From the NCBI GenBank assembly GCA_016210495.1, contig JACQUC010000208.1, positions 1 to 64,000 on the forward strand: a stretch of 64,000 bases of DNA. Reading direction: 5' to 3'. Origin of the DNA: Chloroflexota bacterium. Its GTDB lineage: Bacteria > Chloroflexota > FW602-bin22 > JACPRP01. Below the pieces are notes generated by a model. The model was not told the origin of the DNA, did not search any database, and worked only from the letters and a program-made list of their open reading frames with translations. A program made the position numbers and the translations under genes. Positions 40,804-49,471 of this stretch are shown here, piece after piece; the stretch's first letter is position 1, and every line of letters begins with the position of its first letter.

Positions 40804-41760
40804 ATGTCTCGAAATGTCGTAGTTGCGCTTGTCGTCATTACGACGATGATCGCCGGTATGGTACCGGCCTTTGCACAAACGCCTGGCGGAACCAGCCCGG
40901 GTGACGCCGTTCCACTGACAGGCACCCAATCGCGCACACTGGATCCTGGCAGGGACTTCTGGTATGTGTTCGGGGACAGCGGTACAAACTCGCCGCTGGG
41001 CGTGACGCTTCAGGTTTCGCCGGCTGAGCTCGACCCCGATCCGGTTAACAACCCGCTGGTGGGCTTTGATGTCTGGCTCATGTCTGGCACGAATGAACTA
41101 GTCAAGATTGGCATGTCTACGGTCAGCGGGCTGCCTGTGGACACCAGGTACTGGCGGGGCGGGTCGAATGAGTCCCATGCGTACCTCGTCAGGGTGTTCA
41201 ACAACGCCCCTGCAATGATCGCCTACGGTATCGCCTTTACGGCCGCCGACTTTCCGCCTGCGCGCCTAACGATCACGCTACCTAGCGAGCCCGCCCCACC
41301 TGCGCCTCCGGCGCCACCTGCGCCTGCAGAGCCACCCGCCCCTAGCCCGCGCACGGGCGGCACCGGCCCCGGAGATGCCCCTGACATCCGCGGAACTATG
41401 GGCGGTCCACTGAGCCCCGGGCAGCACGCGTGGTTCAGATTCCCCTTTGACGGCAGCCAGGACCAGGGCATCGTGATGTTCTTCGTACCACCCGAGGTAG
41501 AGGACCTTAATAACGACAACGTTGTACGCTTCAGGGTGTGGACGAACGTCTGCGCGCTAGACGATCCCAACAACTGCCCGCTGACCGACGTCGGCGGCGG
41601 CACCCGCTCGGGACTGCAAATAGGCGCCAAATACTGGAGGACCGGCGGCCCAGGCCGCCTCTACTTCATCGAGGTGATCAACGACTCCGGCCAGGAGGTT
41701 CGTTTTGGTCTAGCCAACGCCGGCAACGTTTTCCCGCCAGGAGGCCTTTCGATCCCATAG
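40804..41760 (+). CDS. Exported protein with two PPC-like beta domains
   Basis: The 318-residue protein has a signal peptide (VVVALVVITTMIAGMVPAFA, cut near residue 25). Two similar beta-rich modules follow (each with a PGDA start, a WF/WY strand and a Y-L-V/I-V/I-F/N strand), separated by a Pro/Ala linker (about residues 160-180). The modules resemble bacterial pre-peptidase C-terminal domains. It is probably secreted and non-enzymatic. AGGAGG precedes ATG 40804. The Pho-like promoter at 40461 suggests it is made under the same condition as the 43.9-53 kb genes. Confidence 0.7.
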   Translation: MSRNVVVALVVITTMIAGMVPAFAQTPGGTSPGDAVPLTGTQSRTLDPGRDFWYVFGDSGTNSPLGVTLQVSPAELDPDPVNNPLVGFDVWLMSGTNELVKIGMSTVSGLPVDTRYWRGGSNESHAYLVRVFNNAPAMIAYGIAFTAADFPPARLTITLPSEPAPPAPPAPPAPAEPPAPSPRTGGTGPGDAPDIRGTMGGPLSPGQHAWFRFPFDGSQDQGIVMFFVPPEVEDLNNDNVVRFRVWTNVCALDDPNNCPLTDVGGGTRSGLQIGAKYWRTGGPGRLYFIEVINDSGQEVRFGLANAGNVFPPGGLSIP

Positions 41761-41815
41761 CTATATGGCGTGCTTGTGTACTTTCATAGGGCCCTTCAGG
41801 AGACGTAGGCCTGTT

Positions 41816-41841
41816 GGGGGGCGGTTCGCGAACCGCCCCCC
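41816..41841. terminator. Perfect 26-nt GC palindrome after the exported-protein gene
   Basis: GGGGGGCGGTTCG and its exact complement abut without loop. It lies 55 nt after the stop at 41760. It could terminate transcription or be another dispersed palindrome. Confidence 0.5.
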
Positions 41842-41901
41842 TTGCGCAACAACCTAAGGCCAATTCCGATTTGAGGGACATCGGCTGGGGACGCAGTTAA
41901 T

Positions 41902-41996
41902 GTAGGGGCGAACGGCGTCCGCCCGCATCGTGAGTACGCAGATGTGGGAAGTTGATGCGCATGTGGCGGCTCGTGAACCACCCCTACTCGCTCGCG
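41902..41996. repeat. Decayed copy of the hairpin-ended repeat
   Basis: The left end (41902-41924) matches 32330-32352 with one substitution, and the following GCATCG...ACGCAGATGTG matches the interior of the copies at 1 and 32330. The right end is degraded (GTGAACCACCCCTAC only). Confidence 0.6.
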
Positions 41997-42000
41997 CCGA

Positions 42001-43515
42001 TCACTTCACCCACGAAATCATTCTTTCATTGGCATAGTTATATGAAACCGGCGCATCGCTGAGTTTCTGCTGGCGGCTGCCGTCGGCGTCCATAACATGG
42101 ATCTTCCACGCGCCTTCGCGGTTCGACACAAAGGCTATTTTGCCGCTGTCGGGAGACCACGCGGGCGAAACGTTTTCAGCCGGCTGGACAAACGGCGGGC
42201 TACTGGTAAGCAGCCTGAAGCCGTTTCCGTCAGGGCCTATCGTCCCTATCTCCCAGTGATCGTGCTGTCTGTACATAAAAGTGATGCGCTGGCCGTCGGG
42301 GGACCAGGCCGGGGAGGCAAACCGGGTGTCCGTATTTGGGATGTGCGTCACCGCTCCATCCTCGGAACTTATGTACAAACCTCGGATACCATCGAACACG
42401 ATGCGCTTGCTGTCCGGCGACCACGAGGGCGAGAAGCTCTGCGGCTGGGGCGATCTCTCGCCCGGATCATTGAACGGAAGGTCGCTGATCTTCCCGTCCC
42501 CGAGCCTCAGTACCTTGATCGCCCAGTAGTCCTGAAGGATGCGCTCGGTTTGTCCCCGCACCGTCCTGAAGATCCAGTCTTGATAGTGCTTGACGAAGGC
42601 TATACGGCTGCCATCGGGCGCCCAGACTGGAGATTGTGCCTCTTCCACGTCGAAAAGGCGTCTTTTCTCCCCGCCATCCGCGCTCACGAAGTATATTCCA
42701 GAGGGATAGCCCCACTGGGCGAAGGCGATGTGGGTGCCGTCGGGCGACCACGAGGGATCGATGCCTGTGCCAATTGGCACTGGCGCATCCTCGCCGGCGT
42801 TCATCACGAAAACCATGCCGCCCGTGGCCGATTGAAAGACGATCCTCCCTATCAGCCCGGTCGGCCCGTCCATCGAAGACGAGACAGAGGAGTTCTCGCG
42901 ACTTTCGTTCTGGCGCTGCTTGCCCTTCGCCTGAAGATACTCCTCGCCGAGGAGCCCGAGCTGCACCCGGTAGCCCCCCGCCTTGTCCGGGTGCCGCTCG
43001 AAGCGGGCGCGCTGGAAATATTGCACGAGGAGCCCGTTTTCCACCAGTTGCTCTGTGATGGGGTAACCGAAGATCCCCACGCCTCCGTTCCCCTCCCAGA
43101 AGCCCTTGAAGTCGAAGGCCACGGTGTGCCCTGTCTCGGAGAAATACCGCACGTTTGCGGTAGCAACCGGTTGGTAGCCTAGGCCGGGCTGGCCTCGTCC
43201 CAGCTCGACGGCGAGCAGGCCAAGCTGCACTCGATACGGCCAGGGGTTCTCGGGCCAAAGCTCCATCCTGGCACGTTGAAAGTATTGGACCGTCCGTCCA
43301 CCCTCGACGGTCTCATCCGTCAGCGGGTAACCGAAGATGTCCAATCCCCCGAAGCTTTCGAAGAACATCAGGAAATCGCCGCTTACATCGTGTGCGGTCT
43401 CGTCAAAAAATCGGGAAGGCGTGGCGGCATCCAGGGGTGATGCCGGCACCAGCAGCGCTGTTATCGCGACGGCCGCGAACAACCATTTCTGTTTCCCAGC
43501 AACCAGTCTCAACAT
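42001..43515 (-). CDS. Exported protein: two FGYP repeats plus TolB-like beta-propeller
   Basis: The 504-residue protein has a signal peptide (about 30 residues). Two repeats of about 65 residues follow, each with a FF/FW..GG..IFGYP segment, an E.GR/NG VQYFQRAR segment and a YRVQLGLL end. The C-terminal 270 residues contain PD40/TolB-type blades (DPSWSPDGTHIAFA, SPVWAPDGSRIAFV, SPSWSPDSKRIVFD, SPAWSPDGQRITFM, SPAWSPDSGKIAFV), enough for a propeller. It probably binds protein or polysaccharide outside the membrane. The repeat type is frequent in Chloroflexota. No Pho-like box precedes it. Confidence 0.8.
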   Translation of the reverse strand: MLRLVAGKQKWLFAAVAITALLVPASPLDAATPSRFFDETAHDVSGDFLMFFESFGGLDIFGYPLTDETVEGGRTVQYFQRARMELWPENPWPYRVQLGLLAVELGRGQPGLGYQPVATANVRYFSETGHTVAFDFKGFWEGNGGVGIFGYPITEQLVENGLLVQYFQRARFERHPDKAGGYRVQLGLLGEEYLQAKGKQRQNESRENSSVSSSMDGPTGLIGRIVFQSATGGMVFVMNAGEDAPVPIGTGIDPSWSPDGTHIAFAQWGYPSGIYFVSADGGEKRRLFDVEEAQSPVWAPDGSRIAFVKHYQDWIFRTVRGQTERILQDYWAIKVLRLGDGKISDLPFNDPGERSPQPQSFSPSWSPDSKRIVFDGIRGLYISSEDGAVTHIPNTDTRFASPAWSPDGQRITFMYRQHDHWEIGTIGPDGNGFRLLTSSPPFVQPAENVSPAWSPDSGKIAFVSNREGAWKIHVMDADGSRQQKLSDAPVSYNYANERMISWVK

Positions 43516-43679
43516 CGACGGCGTCCAAATCCTCTCCGTCTAATTCCACCGCAAAGTCAGGCGGCGCCTGCGGCGACGTGTCGTAGGGGTCCGCCTATGG
43601 CGGACGTGGTTGCCCTGTCGCTCCCAGGCCGCCAACGCCATTCCCGACGATCCCGTCTGTAGCGCACGCGGCCATCCCG

Positions 43680-43886
43680 TCAGTGCCTGTAGCGATCGTA
43701 AAACAACGTGTCGTAAAGCGCCTTACCAATGGAGCATACGACGAGCAGTGCTCCGATGGGCGCCTGAAGCATCTGCCAAAGCGGGTCGATATCCTCGGGC
43801 ATGGGCAGCGCCATCACGATCAGACCGGCCACAACGCCAGCGGCCGATCCCTTGATCAGCCTGCCCAAGGATCCTAGAAATCGCAT
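43680..43886 (-). CDS. Small membrane protein downstream of the MacB-like permease
   Basis: The 68-residue protein has one or two hydrophobic helices (GSAAGVVAGLIVMALPMP and APIGALLVVCSIGKAL). It lies 29 nt after the permease stop on the same strand, so it may belong to the exporter operon. The family is not recognised. Ribosome site is weak (AGG-like only). Confidence 0.5.
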   Translation of the reverse strand: MRFLGSLGRLIKGSAAGVVAGLIVMALPMPEDIDPLWQMLQAPIGALLVVCSIGKALYDTLFYDRYRH

Positions 43887-43915
43887 ACCCTATGATGTCC
43901 TATCCCGTCGCACAT

Positions 43916-45157
43916 CTATTCGTACCGCAAGGCCTCGATCGGGTGCAGCCGTGCCGCCCGCGTGGCCGGATAGATGCCAAAGAAGATGCCGATGGCTGCC
44001 GAAACTCCGACCGCCAGCACGACCGCATCCGGCGAGATCATGGTGTTCATCCTCTGGCCCCCCAGATTGATCTGGCTGATCAGTGTAGATAGACCGACTC
44101 CCAACAGAAGCCCGATGGCCCCTCCCACGAGGCTCACCACCGTTGCCTCGATCAAGAACTGCATCAGTATGTCGCGCTTCTTAGCCCCCACGGCCTTCCT
44201 GATTCCTATCTCGCGGGTCCGCTCGGTAACCGAAACCAGCATTATGTTCATGATGCCGATTCCCCCGACGACCAGAGATATGCCGGCTATGCTGCCGAGC
44301 AAGATCGTCATGATGCCGGTAATCTGCGTGGCGGTGGCCAACAGGTCCTGCTGGCTGCGGATGGTGAAGTCGTCCTGGGCGACGCGGTGGCGCTGGCGCA
44401 AGAGCTCCCCGATCTGCTCGACGGCATCGTCCATCAGCTCCTCGTCGGCCACCTGCACGTAAATCGTGTTGACGTTCTGCCCGCCTCTGGCGGTACGCTG
44501 GCGATTCAGCTTCTGCTGAAGCGTCGTCAACGGCACAATGATCTGGTCGTCCTGGTTCCCCATGGACTGGGATCCTTTGCTCTCCATCACGCCGATCACG
44601 CGGAAGTTGACCTGATTGATTCTGACGGTTTGGCCGATCGGGTCCATTCCCCCGAACAGATCGGCGGCCACGTTGCTGCCCAGCACGGCCACGGCCGATC
44701 TCGCGTCGAGATGCTGCTTGGAGATAAACTCGCCTTCGGCCACGTGAAAGTTCCGCACGTCCTCGAACGACGGCGTGGTCCCGGTCACGCGCGTGCGGGT
44801 GTTCTGTGGCCCGGCCACCACCTGGGCACCCATCATAGACTCCGGGGCCACCGCAGATATCGCGGGCACGTTCACGGGATCGGCCAGCGCTTCGGCGTCT
44901 TCGAGCGTGAGGGTCGGGGCTGTACCCTGGCCCTGGCGTATACCACCCTGTTGCTGATTCCCCGGGCTCACGAATAGCAGGTTGGTGCCCATCCCTTGAA
45001 TCTGAGACGTCACCATGGCTTGCGCGCCCTTGCCCACGGACATGAGCGCTATTACCGCCCCTACCCCGATGATCATTCCGAGCATCGTCAGCGCCGAGCG
45101 CAGCTTGTTCGCCGCCAGCGCCCTCAGAGCAATCCGTATGCTTTCTCCAAGGTTCAT
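43916..45157 (-). CDS. macB: MacB-type ABC exporter permease (FtsX domain)
   Basis: The 413-residue protein has an N-terminal helix (ALRALAANKLRSALTMLGMI), a long extracytoplasmic MacB_PCD domain, and three C-terminal helices with the FtsX signature (ERTREIGIRKAVGAKKRDIL). It separates from its ATPase gene by 12 nt. MacB-type pumps do not transport across the inner membrane but drive periplasmic substrates outward. The substrate is unknown. The nucleotide-binding domain is a separate gene here, unlike E. coli MacB. Confidence 0.88.
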   Translation of the reverse strand: MNLGESIRIALRALAANKLRSALTMLGMIIGVGAVIALMSVGKGAQAMVTSQIQGMGTNLLFVSPGNQQQGGIRQGQGTAPTLTLEDAEALADPVNVPAISAVAPESMMGAQVVAGPQNTRTRVTGTTPSFEDVRNFHVAEGEFISKQHLDARSAVAVLGSNVAADLFGGMDPIGQTVRINQVNFRVIGVMESKGSQSMGNQDDQIIVPLTTLQQKLNRQRTARGGQNVNTIYVQVADEELMDDAVEQIGELLRQRHRVAQDDFTIRSQQDLLATATQITGIMTILLGSIAGISLVVGGIGIMNIMLVSVTERTREIGIRKAVGAKKRDILMQFLIEATVVSLVGGAIGLLLGVGLSTLISQINLGGQRMNTMISPDAVVLAVGVSAAIGIFFGIYPATRAARLHPIEALRYE

Positions 45158-45169
45158 TGCACAGCCTCC

Positions 45170-45934
45170 TCAGGCACGCGGCACGAATCCGCCGTCGACT
45201 CTGCCCCAATCGTTCTCGGTGGGCAGGCGTTCGAGCACGGCCGCCGCTATCCGCGGCTCACGAACGACTTCGTCGCTGTGAATGCGGCCGTCACGGATGT
45301 GAATGATGCGCCGCGTGTGCTGAGCGATATCGGGCTCGTGAGTAACGAATACGACGGTGATGCCCTGCTCCCGGTTTAGGCGCTGGAATATGCCCATAAT
45401 CTCCTCGCTTGCCCGGGTATCCAAATTGCCGGTGGGCTCGTCAGCCAGGATGATGCTGGGCTGGGTGACGAGCGCCCTGGCGATGGCCACCCGCTGTTGC
45501 TGGCCACCTGACAGCTCGGTTGGCTTGTGGTGGATGCGGTCGCCCAGCCCCACCGCCTCGAGCGCCTCGAGCGCGCGCTGTCTCCTGCCCCGCTTCTCCC
45601 CCGCGTAGATTAGCGGCAGCTCGACCTGCTCGATGGCCGGCGTCCGCGCCAGCAGGTTGAACGTCTGGAACACGAAGCCGATCTTCTTGTTTCTGATCTC
45701 CGCCAGCTCGTCGTCCGAGACCTGGCTGGTCTCGATGCCATCCAGCTCATAGCTGCCGGAGGTTGGCTGGTCCAGGCAGCCGATGATGTTCATGAGCGTG
45801 GACTTGCCGGAGCCGGAAGGCCCCATAATGGATACCAGCTCGCCACGCTGCACGTCGAGTGACACGCCCCTGAGCGCGTGGACCTTGAACTCGCCGAGTG
45901 TGTAGATCTTTGTCAGCGCACGGATACGAATCAT
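45170..45934 (-). CDS. ABC exporter ATPase (MacB/LolD type)
   Basis: The 254-residue ATPase has Walker [11 protein letters not shown]-loop [10 protein letters not shown], signature LSGGQQQR, Walker [14 protein letters not shown] and switch His in FVTHEPDIA. All are intact. It pairs with the FtsX permease downstream and the HlyD-like protein upstream. The C-terminal 25 residues are an extension. Confidence 0.9.
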   Translation of the reverse strand: MIRIRALTKIYTLGEFKVHALRGVSLDVQRGELVSIMGPSGSGKSTLMNIIGCLDQPTSGSYELDGIETSQVSDDELAEIRNKKIGFVFQTFNLLARTPAIEQVELPLIYAGEKRGRRQRALEALEAVGLGDRIHHKPTELSGGQQQRVAIARALVTQPSIILADEPTGNLDTRASEEIMGIFQRLNREQGITVVFVTHEPDIAQHTRRIIHIRDGRIHSDEVVREPRIAAAVLERLPTENDWGRVDGGFVPRA

Positions 45935-45973
45935 CGTGTGCCCCTCACCTTCGCGGCGTCGTGCAGACTGCCA

Positions 45974-47641
45974 TCATTTGGTCATGATCATCGGACCAGT
46001 GCCGATTCCTCCACCAAACCCCGGCACGCGCGCCGGGGCGGTTGTGGTCGTCGGGATAACCACCTGTTCGCCCTCCTGCAAACCCTGGGCTATCTCCGTC
46101 ATCTGCTCGTTGCTCAGGCCAATTGTGACCTGCCGCATCTCGGTCTTGCCGTCCGCCACCACCTCGACCACACGGCCCCTGCCCTGTGTTCGCACCGCTC
46201 GGTTCGGAACGAGCAGAATGTTGTCCCTCTGGTCGGCGACGATATTCACATTGGCCGTCATACCTGCCGGAAGGTATGCACCCTGCGTGTCGGGCTGGAT
46301 GGAGACCAGGTAGGTGACCACTCCCTGCTGAACGGTGGCGTTGGGAGAAATGGCAATCACTTTGGCCTGAAGTCGAGTATCGGGAAGCGCGTCGAAAGCC
46401 ACCTGGGCGGTCTTCCCGATGCCAACCTTGCTGAGATCGCTTTCGTCGACCGTGACGTCGACCCGGACGGAATTTGGGTCGACCAGGGTTACGGCGCTGG
46501 TGCCTGAGGTTTGCTCGCCAAGATTCAGATTGACCGTGGCCACCACGCCATCAAAGGGAGCTACCAGAGAGGTCTTGGCCAGGTCCAGCTCGGCTTGCCG
46601 GACGGCCAGCTCGGCCTGGTTTATCTGCTCCTGCGCGGCGGCCAAGTCTAAGTTGGTAGCAGATGCGGTCTTCAGCGCAAGCTGGGCATTGGCGCTGGCG
46701 ACGGCGGCCTGGGCAGACTGCAGGTCGGAATCTGTTGGGCCGGCCCGGAGCTGATCCAGCCTCGCCTGCGCGCTGACTAGAGCCGCCTGGGCGCTCTCCA
46801 CGTTTTTGTCGGCCGTCGCCACATCCTCCGGCTTGGGTGGCGCCATCGCAAGGTTGTAGTTTGCAAGAGAGGCCTGGTAGTCGATCGTCGCCTGCTGCAG
46901 GGCCGTGGCTTCTGGACGAGCCCCGATGTCGCTCCGCCAGCCAACTCTATCGTAGTCGGCCTGCGCCTTTTGCAGCGCTATCCTTTTCTTTTCCAGATCT
47001 GTCTTGCCCACGGTGATCTGGTCCTCGGTGGGGCCGGCCTTGAGCTTCGCCTGGTCCGCGAGCGCCTTGGTGAGGTTGGACTGAGCGCTGACCAGAGACT
47101 GCTCGGCGGCCTTGATGTCGGCCTCCGTCGCTCCCCGGGCGATGTCGTCGTACTTGGCCCGGGCACTGACCAGAGACGCCCTAGCGGAGGCGATCTCTTC
47201 GGCAGTGGCGCCCTGCTTTAGTTTGTCCAAATTGATCTGTGCCGAGCGAAGCGACGATTGTGTCTGGGCCAGCCTGATATCGAGAGTTGCCGGGTCCAGC
47301 TTCGCCAGTACCTGGCCCGCCTTAACTCTGTCGCCGAGGGCCACGCCGACCTCTGTTAACACGCCAGAGGTCCCAAAAGTCAATTGGGCGCGCCTGCTGG
47401 GAACGACGCTTCCCGTGGCCGTGACCGTGGCGGCGATGGTGCCACGACGCACCGTGGTCGTTTGATTTGGTATTGCCGGCGCAGGGGACGGAGCAAGACG
47501 TTGATACCCCACGTAGCCCGCTCCCACGCTCGCCAGGAAGGCAACTAGCAAAACCGCCAGACGACCCAGGCCGATCTTCCCTCGCACACGTGTGGTCCCC
47601 GCCCCAATTCTCTCAGCCTTGGCTCCCATTGCGAACTTCAA
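45974..47641 (-). CDS. macA: MacA/HlyD-type periplasmic adaptor
   Basis: The 555-residue protein has an N-terminal membrane anchor (LAVLLVAFLASVGAGYVGY), a lipoyl half (TVTATGSVVPSRRAQLTFG ... VLAKLDPATLDIRL), an unusually long alanine-rich coiled-coil with repeated QAxLxxAQxxLxxLxAG units (about residues 120-360), the second lipoyl half (KTSLVAPFDGVVATVNLNLG) and a beta-barrel. It bridges the exporter to the envelope. It is first in the 47641-43916 operon, behind the Pho-like promoter 2. Confidence 0.9.
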   Translation of the reverse strand: MKFAMGAKAERIGAGTTRVRGKIGLGRLAVLLVAFLASVGAGYVGYQRLAPSPAPAIPNQTTTVRRGTIAATVTATGSVVPSRRAQLTFGTSGVLTEVGVALGDRVKAGQVLAKLDPATLDIRLAQTQSSLRSAQINLDKLKQGATAEEIASARASLVSARAKYDDIARGATEADIKAAEQSLVSAQSNLTKALADQAKLKAGPTEDQITVGKTDLEKKRIALQKAQADYDRVGWRSDIGARPEATALQQATIDYQASLANYNLAMAPPKPEDVATADKNVESAQAALVSAQARLDQLRAGPTDSDLQSAQAAVASANAQLALKTASATNLDLAAAQEQINQAELAVRQAELDLAKTSLVAPFDGVVATVNLNLGEQTSGTSAVTLVDPNSVRVDVTVDESDLSKVGIGKTAQVAFDALPDTRLQAKVIAISPNATVQQGVVTYLVSIQPDTQGAYLPAGMTANVNIVADQRDNILLVPNRAVRTQGRGRVVEVVADGKTEMRQVTIGLSNEQMTEIAQGLQEGEQVVIPTTTTAPARVPGFGGGIGTGPMIMTK

Positions 47642-47667
47642 CCTCCTTGGATTCTGTCCACCGGGAC

Positions 47668-47721
47668 ATTGTAGCCGGGACGTGTTAAGACATTGTTAAC
47701 AAAGACGCAAGATTCTGTTAG
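47668..47721 (-). promoter_or_regulatory. PhoB/PhoP-like direct-repeat promoter 2
   Basis: On the minus strand CTAACA (47721), TTGCGT (47710, poor), TTAACA (47699) and TTAACA (47688) are 11 nt apart. TACAAT (47673-47668) begins 9 nt after the last unit. It precedes macA by about 30 nt of leader. Confidence 0.7.
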
Positions 47722-47736
47722 GAATGGGGATTTGCC

Positions 47737-48399
47737 TCAACTGACGTATATCTCGACTTTGGCATCTCCCGCCAATTGGCTAAGCTCATTGGTGAAACCT
47801 GCCCAGTCGAAGCCCGACTGTCGCCGGTATTGATAATTCAGGCCAACCCGGTCGTCAACTGAGGACATGGTCTCCAATCTCAGGCCACGAAGGCGTTCTG
47901 TCAAGAATGCGCTGAGGGGCTTCTCCAGCGCAGGGAAAGAGGGTCGGTCGACGGAAATCATCAGATGTCCCCTTGCGAACAAAGTAAAGCGGCCACGTCC
48001 TAACAATTGGACTCCCAGCGCAGTGAAAACCGTGATGAAAAGCAGAGCGGTGGTCAGGTAATTGCCGGTGGCAGCGCCAATTGAAGACGCGATCAGCAGC
48101 AGGAGAAACCCGATTTCAGCCGGGTCTTTTACCGGCGTCCGAAAACGAACGAACGAGAGCGCCCCGAGCAGACCGAGTGAGAGCGGGATCGAGGTCTGGA
48201 TACCCAGGAACAGCGCGGTGATGGCGGGTCCACCGATGATAAACGTGCGATGCACCCCGGCACCGATCTCTCTGGAGCCGTAAAAGAACTGGTACATCAG
48301 GTATGCGACTATCGAAGCCACCAGCGAGAATCCGATCGGTACGACAGTCTCCCAAATTCCCAACCGAGACGCGAAAAGTCTTGTAACCTCTTCTGGCAA
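47737..48399 (-). CDS. DUF4956 membrane protein of the VTC/CotH module
   Basis: The 220-residue protein has about four N-terminal helices with the DUF4956 hallmark SLGLLGALSFVRFRTPVKDP and a soluble C-terminal domain. DUF4956 genes travel with VTC-domain and CotH genes, as here (VTC gene 90 nt upstream). It may form or regulate the membrane part of a polyphosphate-making complex; that role is inference. Confidence 0.85.
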   Translation of the reverse strand: MPEEVTRLFASRLGIWETVVPIGFSLVASIVAYLMYQFFYGSREIGAGVHRTFIIGGPAITALFLGIQTSIPLSLGLLGALSFVRFRTPVKDPAEIGFLLLLIASSIGAATGNYLTTALLFITVFTALGVQLLGRGRFTLFARGHLMISVDRPSFPALEKPLSAFLTERLRGLRLETMSSVDDRVGLNYQYRRQSGFDWAGFTNELSQLAGDAKVEIYVS

Positions 48400-48436
48400 T
48401 TTCGTATCTCCTTCCTACGTTTGAATGACCCTGTTC

Positions 48437-48468
48437 CTGTAGGGACGTTGCATGCAACGTCCCTACAG
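48437..48468. repeat. Perfect 32-nt GTAGGGACGTTGCA palindrome
   Basis: The sequence is fully self-complementary. It shares its core with 39074-39113 and lies between the VTC and DUF4956 genes, where it could form a hairpin in the operon mRNA. Confidence 0.75.
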
Positions 48469-48488
48469 AAATTCTCGATTCTCCTTAC

Positions 48489-49262
48489 CTACAGGTGAAT
48501 AATCCTCCCCGTGGGCGACAGGCGCCCCACGCTGCCGGGCTCCAGATTGTGCGCATCGACACAAGAAGAGTACTTGGAGAATCTGCTCCAGTCCAACCCC
48601 AATATCCTTATTTGACTGAGAGGTTTCGGAAGCTGCAAACCCGTGCCCTTGACCTCCAGAACCCCGCCAAGAAGCTCCAATTCACGTTCCCCATAGCCAA
48701 TCCCACGCGCCACCACTGTGGAACGTATGTGGCAATCGAGAGCAACCCGTTGCCCGGTCAGAATTTCAGCTAAGCGGTAGCGCCAGTAGGAAATCTTTAT
48801 TATCGGGAGGAGCGGCTCAGGCGGGAAATAGCCAAACTGAGCCAGGGTGTCACGCAGAAGCGTTCTCGAAACAATACCGTTGCCAAGACGACCCAGGGCA
48901 AGGCTTTCCGGGGGCACCTGCAGCTCGCGGCGCCGCTTGGTACTGGCAAAGCCCTGCCTCGATTTCAGCTCCAAGTACACGGTCTGCGTAACGTGACGAG
49001 CGTGGTCCTGGCCATACCAACGAATGCGCACCTTCTCTTTGCGGAAGTCGCCGGCAAGTGAGTTCTCGTGCTGGTCTAGGTCGACGGTGTCGAAGTAGAG
49101 GCTGTTGATCTGCTCCGATGGATAGTTGCCGTCCGGGCGGCAGACGTGCCGTAACAGCCCATAGGCCAGGCCGATCTTCTCGGGCAGCAGATAGAATTTG
49201 CGCTCGATTCTCTGCGGCTGGTGGTTGGCGCTACCATTTGCATTGTATAGCTGAACGGGCAT
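48489..49262 (-). CDS. VTC-domain polyphosphate polymerase-like protein
   Basis: The 257-residue protein has the VTC catalytic tunnel motifs: RIERKFYLL (basic strand), SLYFDTVDL, EKVRIRWYG, VYLELKSR (metal-binding Glu and Lys), KISYWRYRLAEI and the late LEVKGTG. The yeast VTC4 fold makes polyphosphate from ATP. Bacterial single-domain VTC proteins are found with CotH and DUF4956. Start ATG 49262 has GGAGGA 12 nt upstream. All lysine and arginine positions I can place are present, so it may be active. Confidence 0.88.
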   Translation of the reverse strand: MPVQLYNANGSANHQPQRIERKFYLLPEKIGLAYGLLRHVCRPDGNYPSEQINSLYFDTVDLDQHENSLAGDFRKEKVRIRWYGQDHARHVTQTVYLELKSRQGFASTKRRRELQVPPESLALGRLGNGIVSRTLLRDTLAQFGYFPPEPLLPIIKISYWRYRLAEILTGQRVALDCHIRSTVVARGIGYGERELELLGGVLEVKGTGLQLPKPLSQIRILGLDWSRFSKYSSCVDAHNLEPGSVGRLSPTGRIIHL

Positions 49263-49471
49263 CTACTCGATTGGTGTCCTCCTTTTGAGGAAGGGTGTTG
49301 TGCTTGGCCGCTTGGGTTGTCCTTCGGCGCCCCGATACATCGGGGTCGCCGTCAACCCGCCTGGCAAGAGCATGCTAGATAGCGGCTTGACGCGAGCACT
49401 TTACTGCCGCGAAGGACTCCCAAGCCGGCCATCGTCGCTCCCACGGATAACGGACAAGCCGGTTGGCCGCC

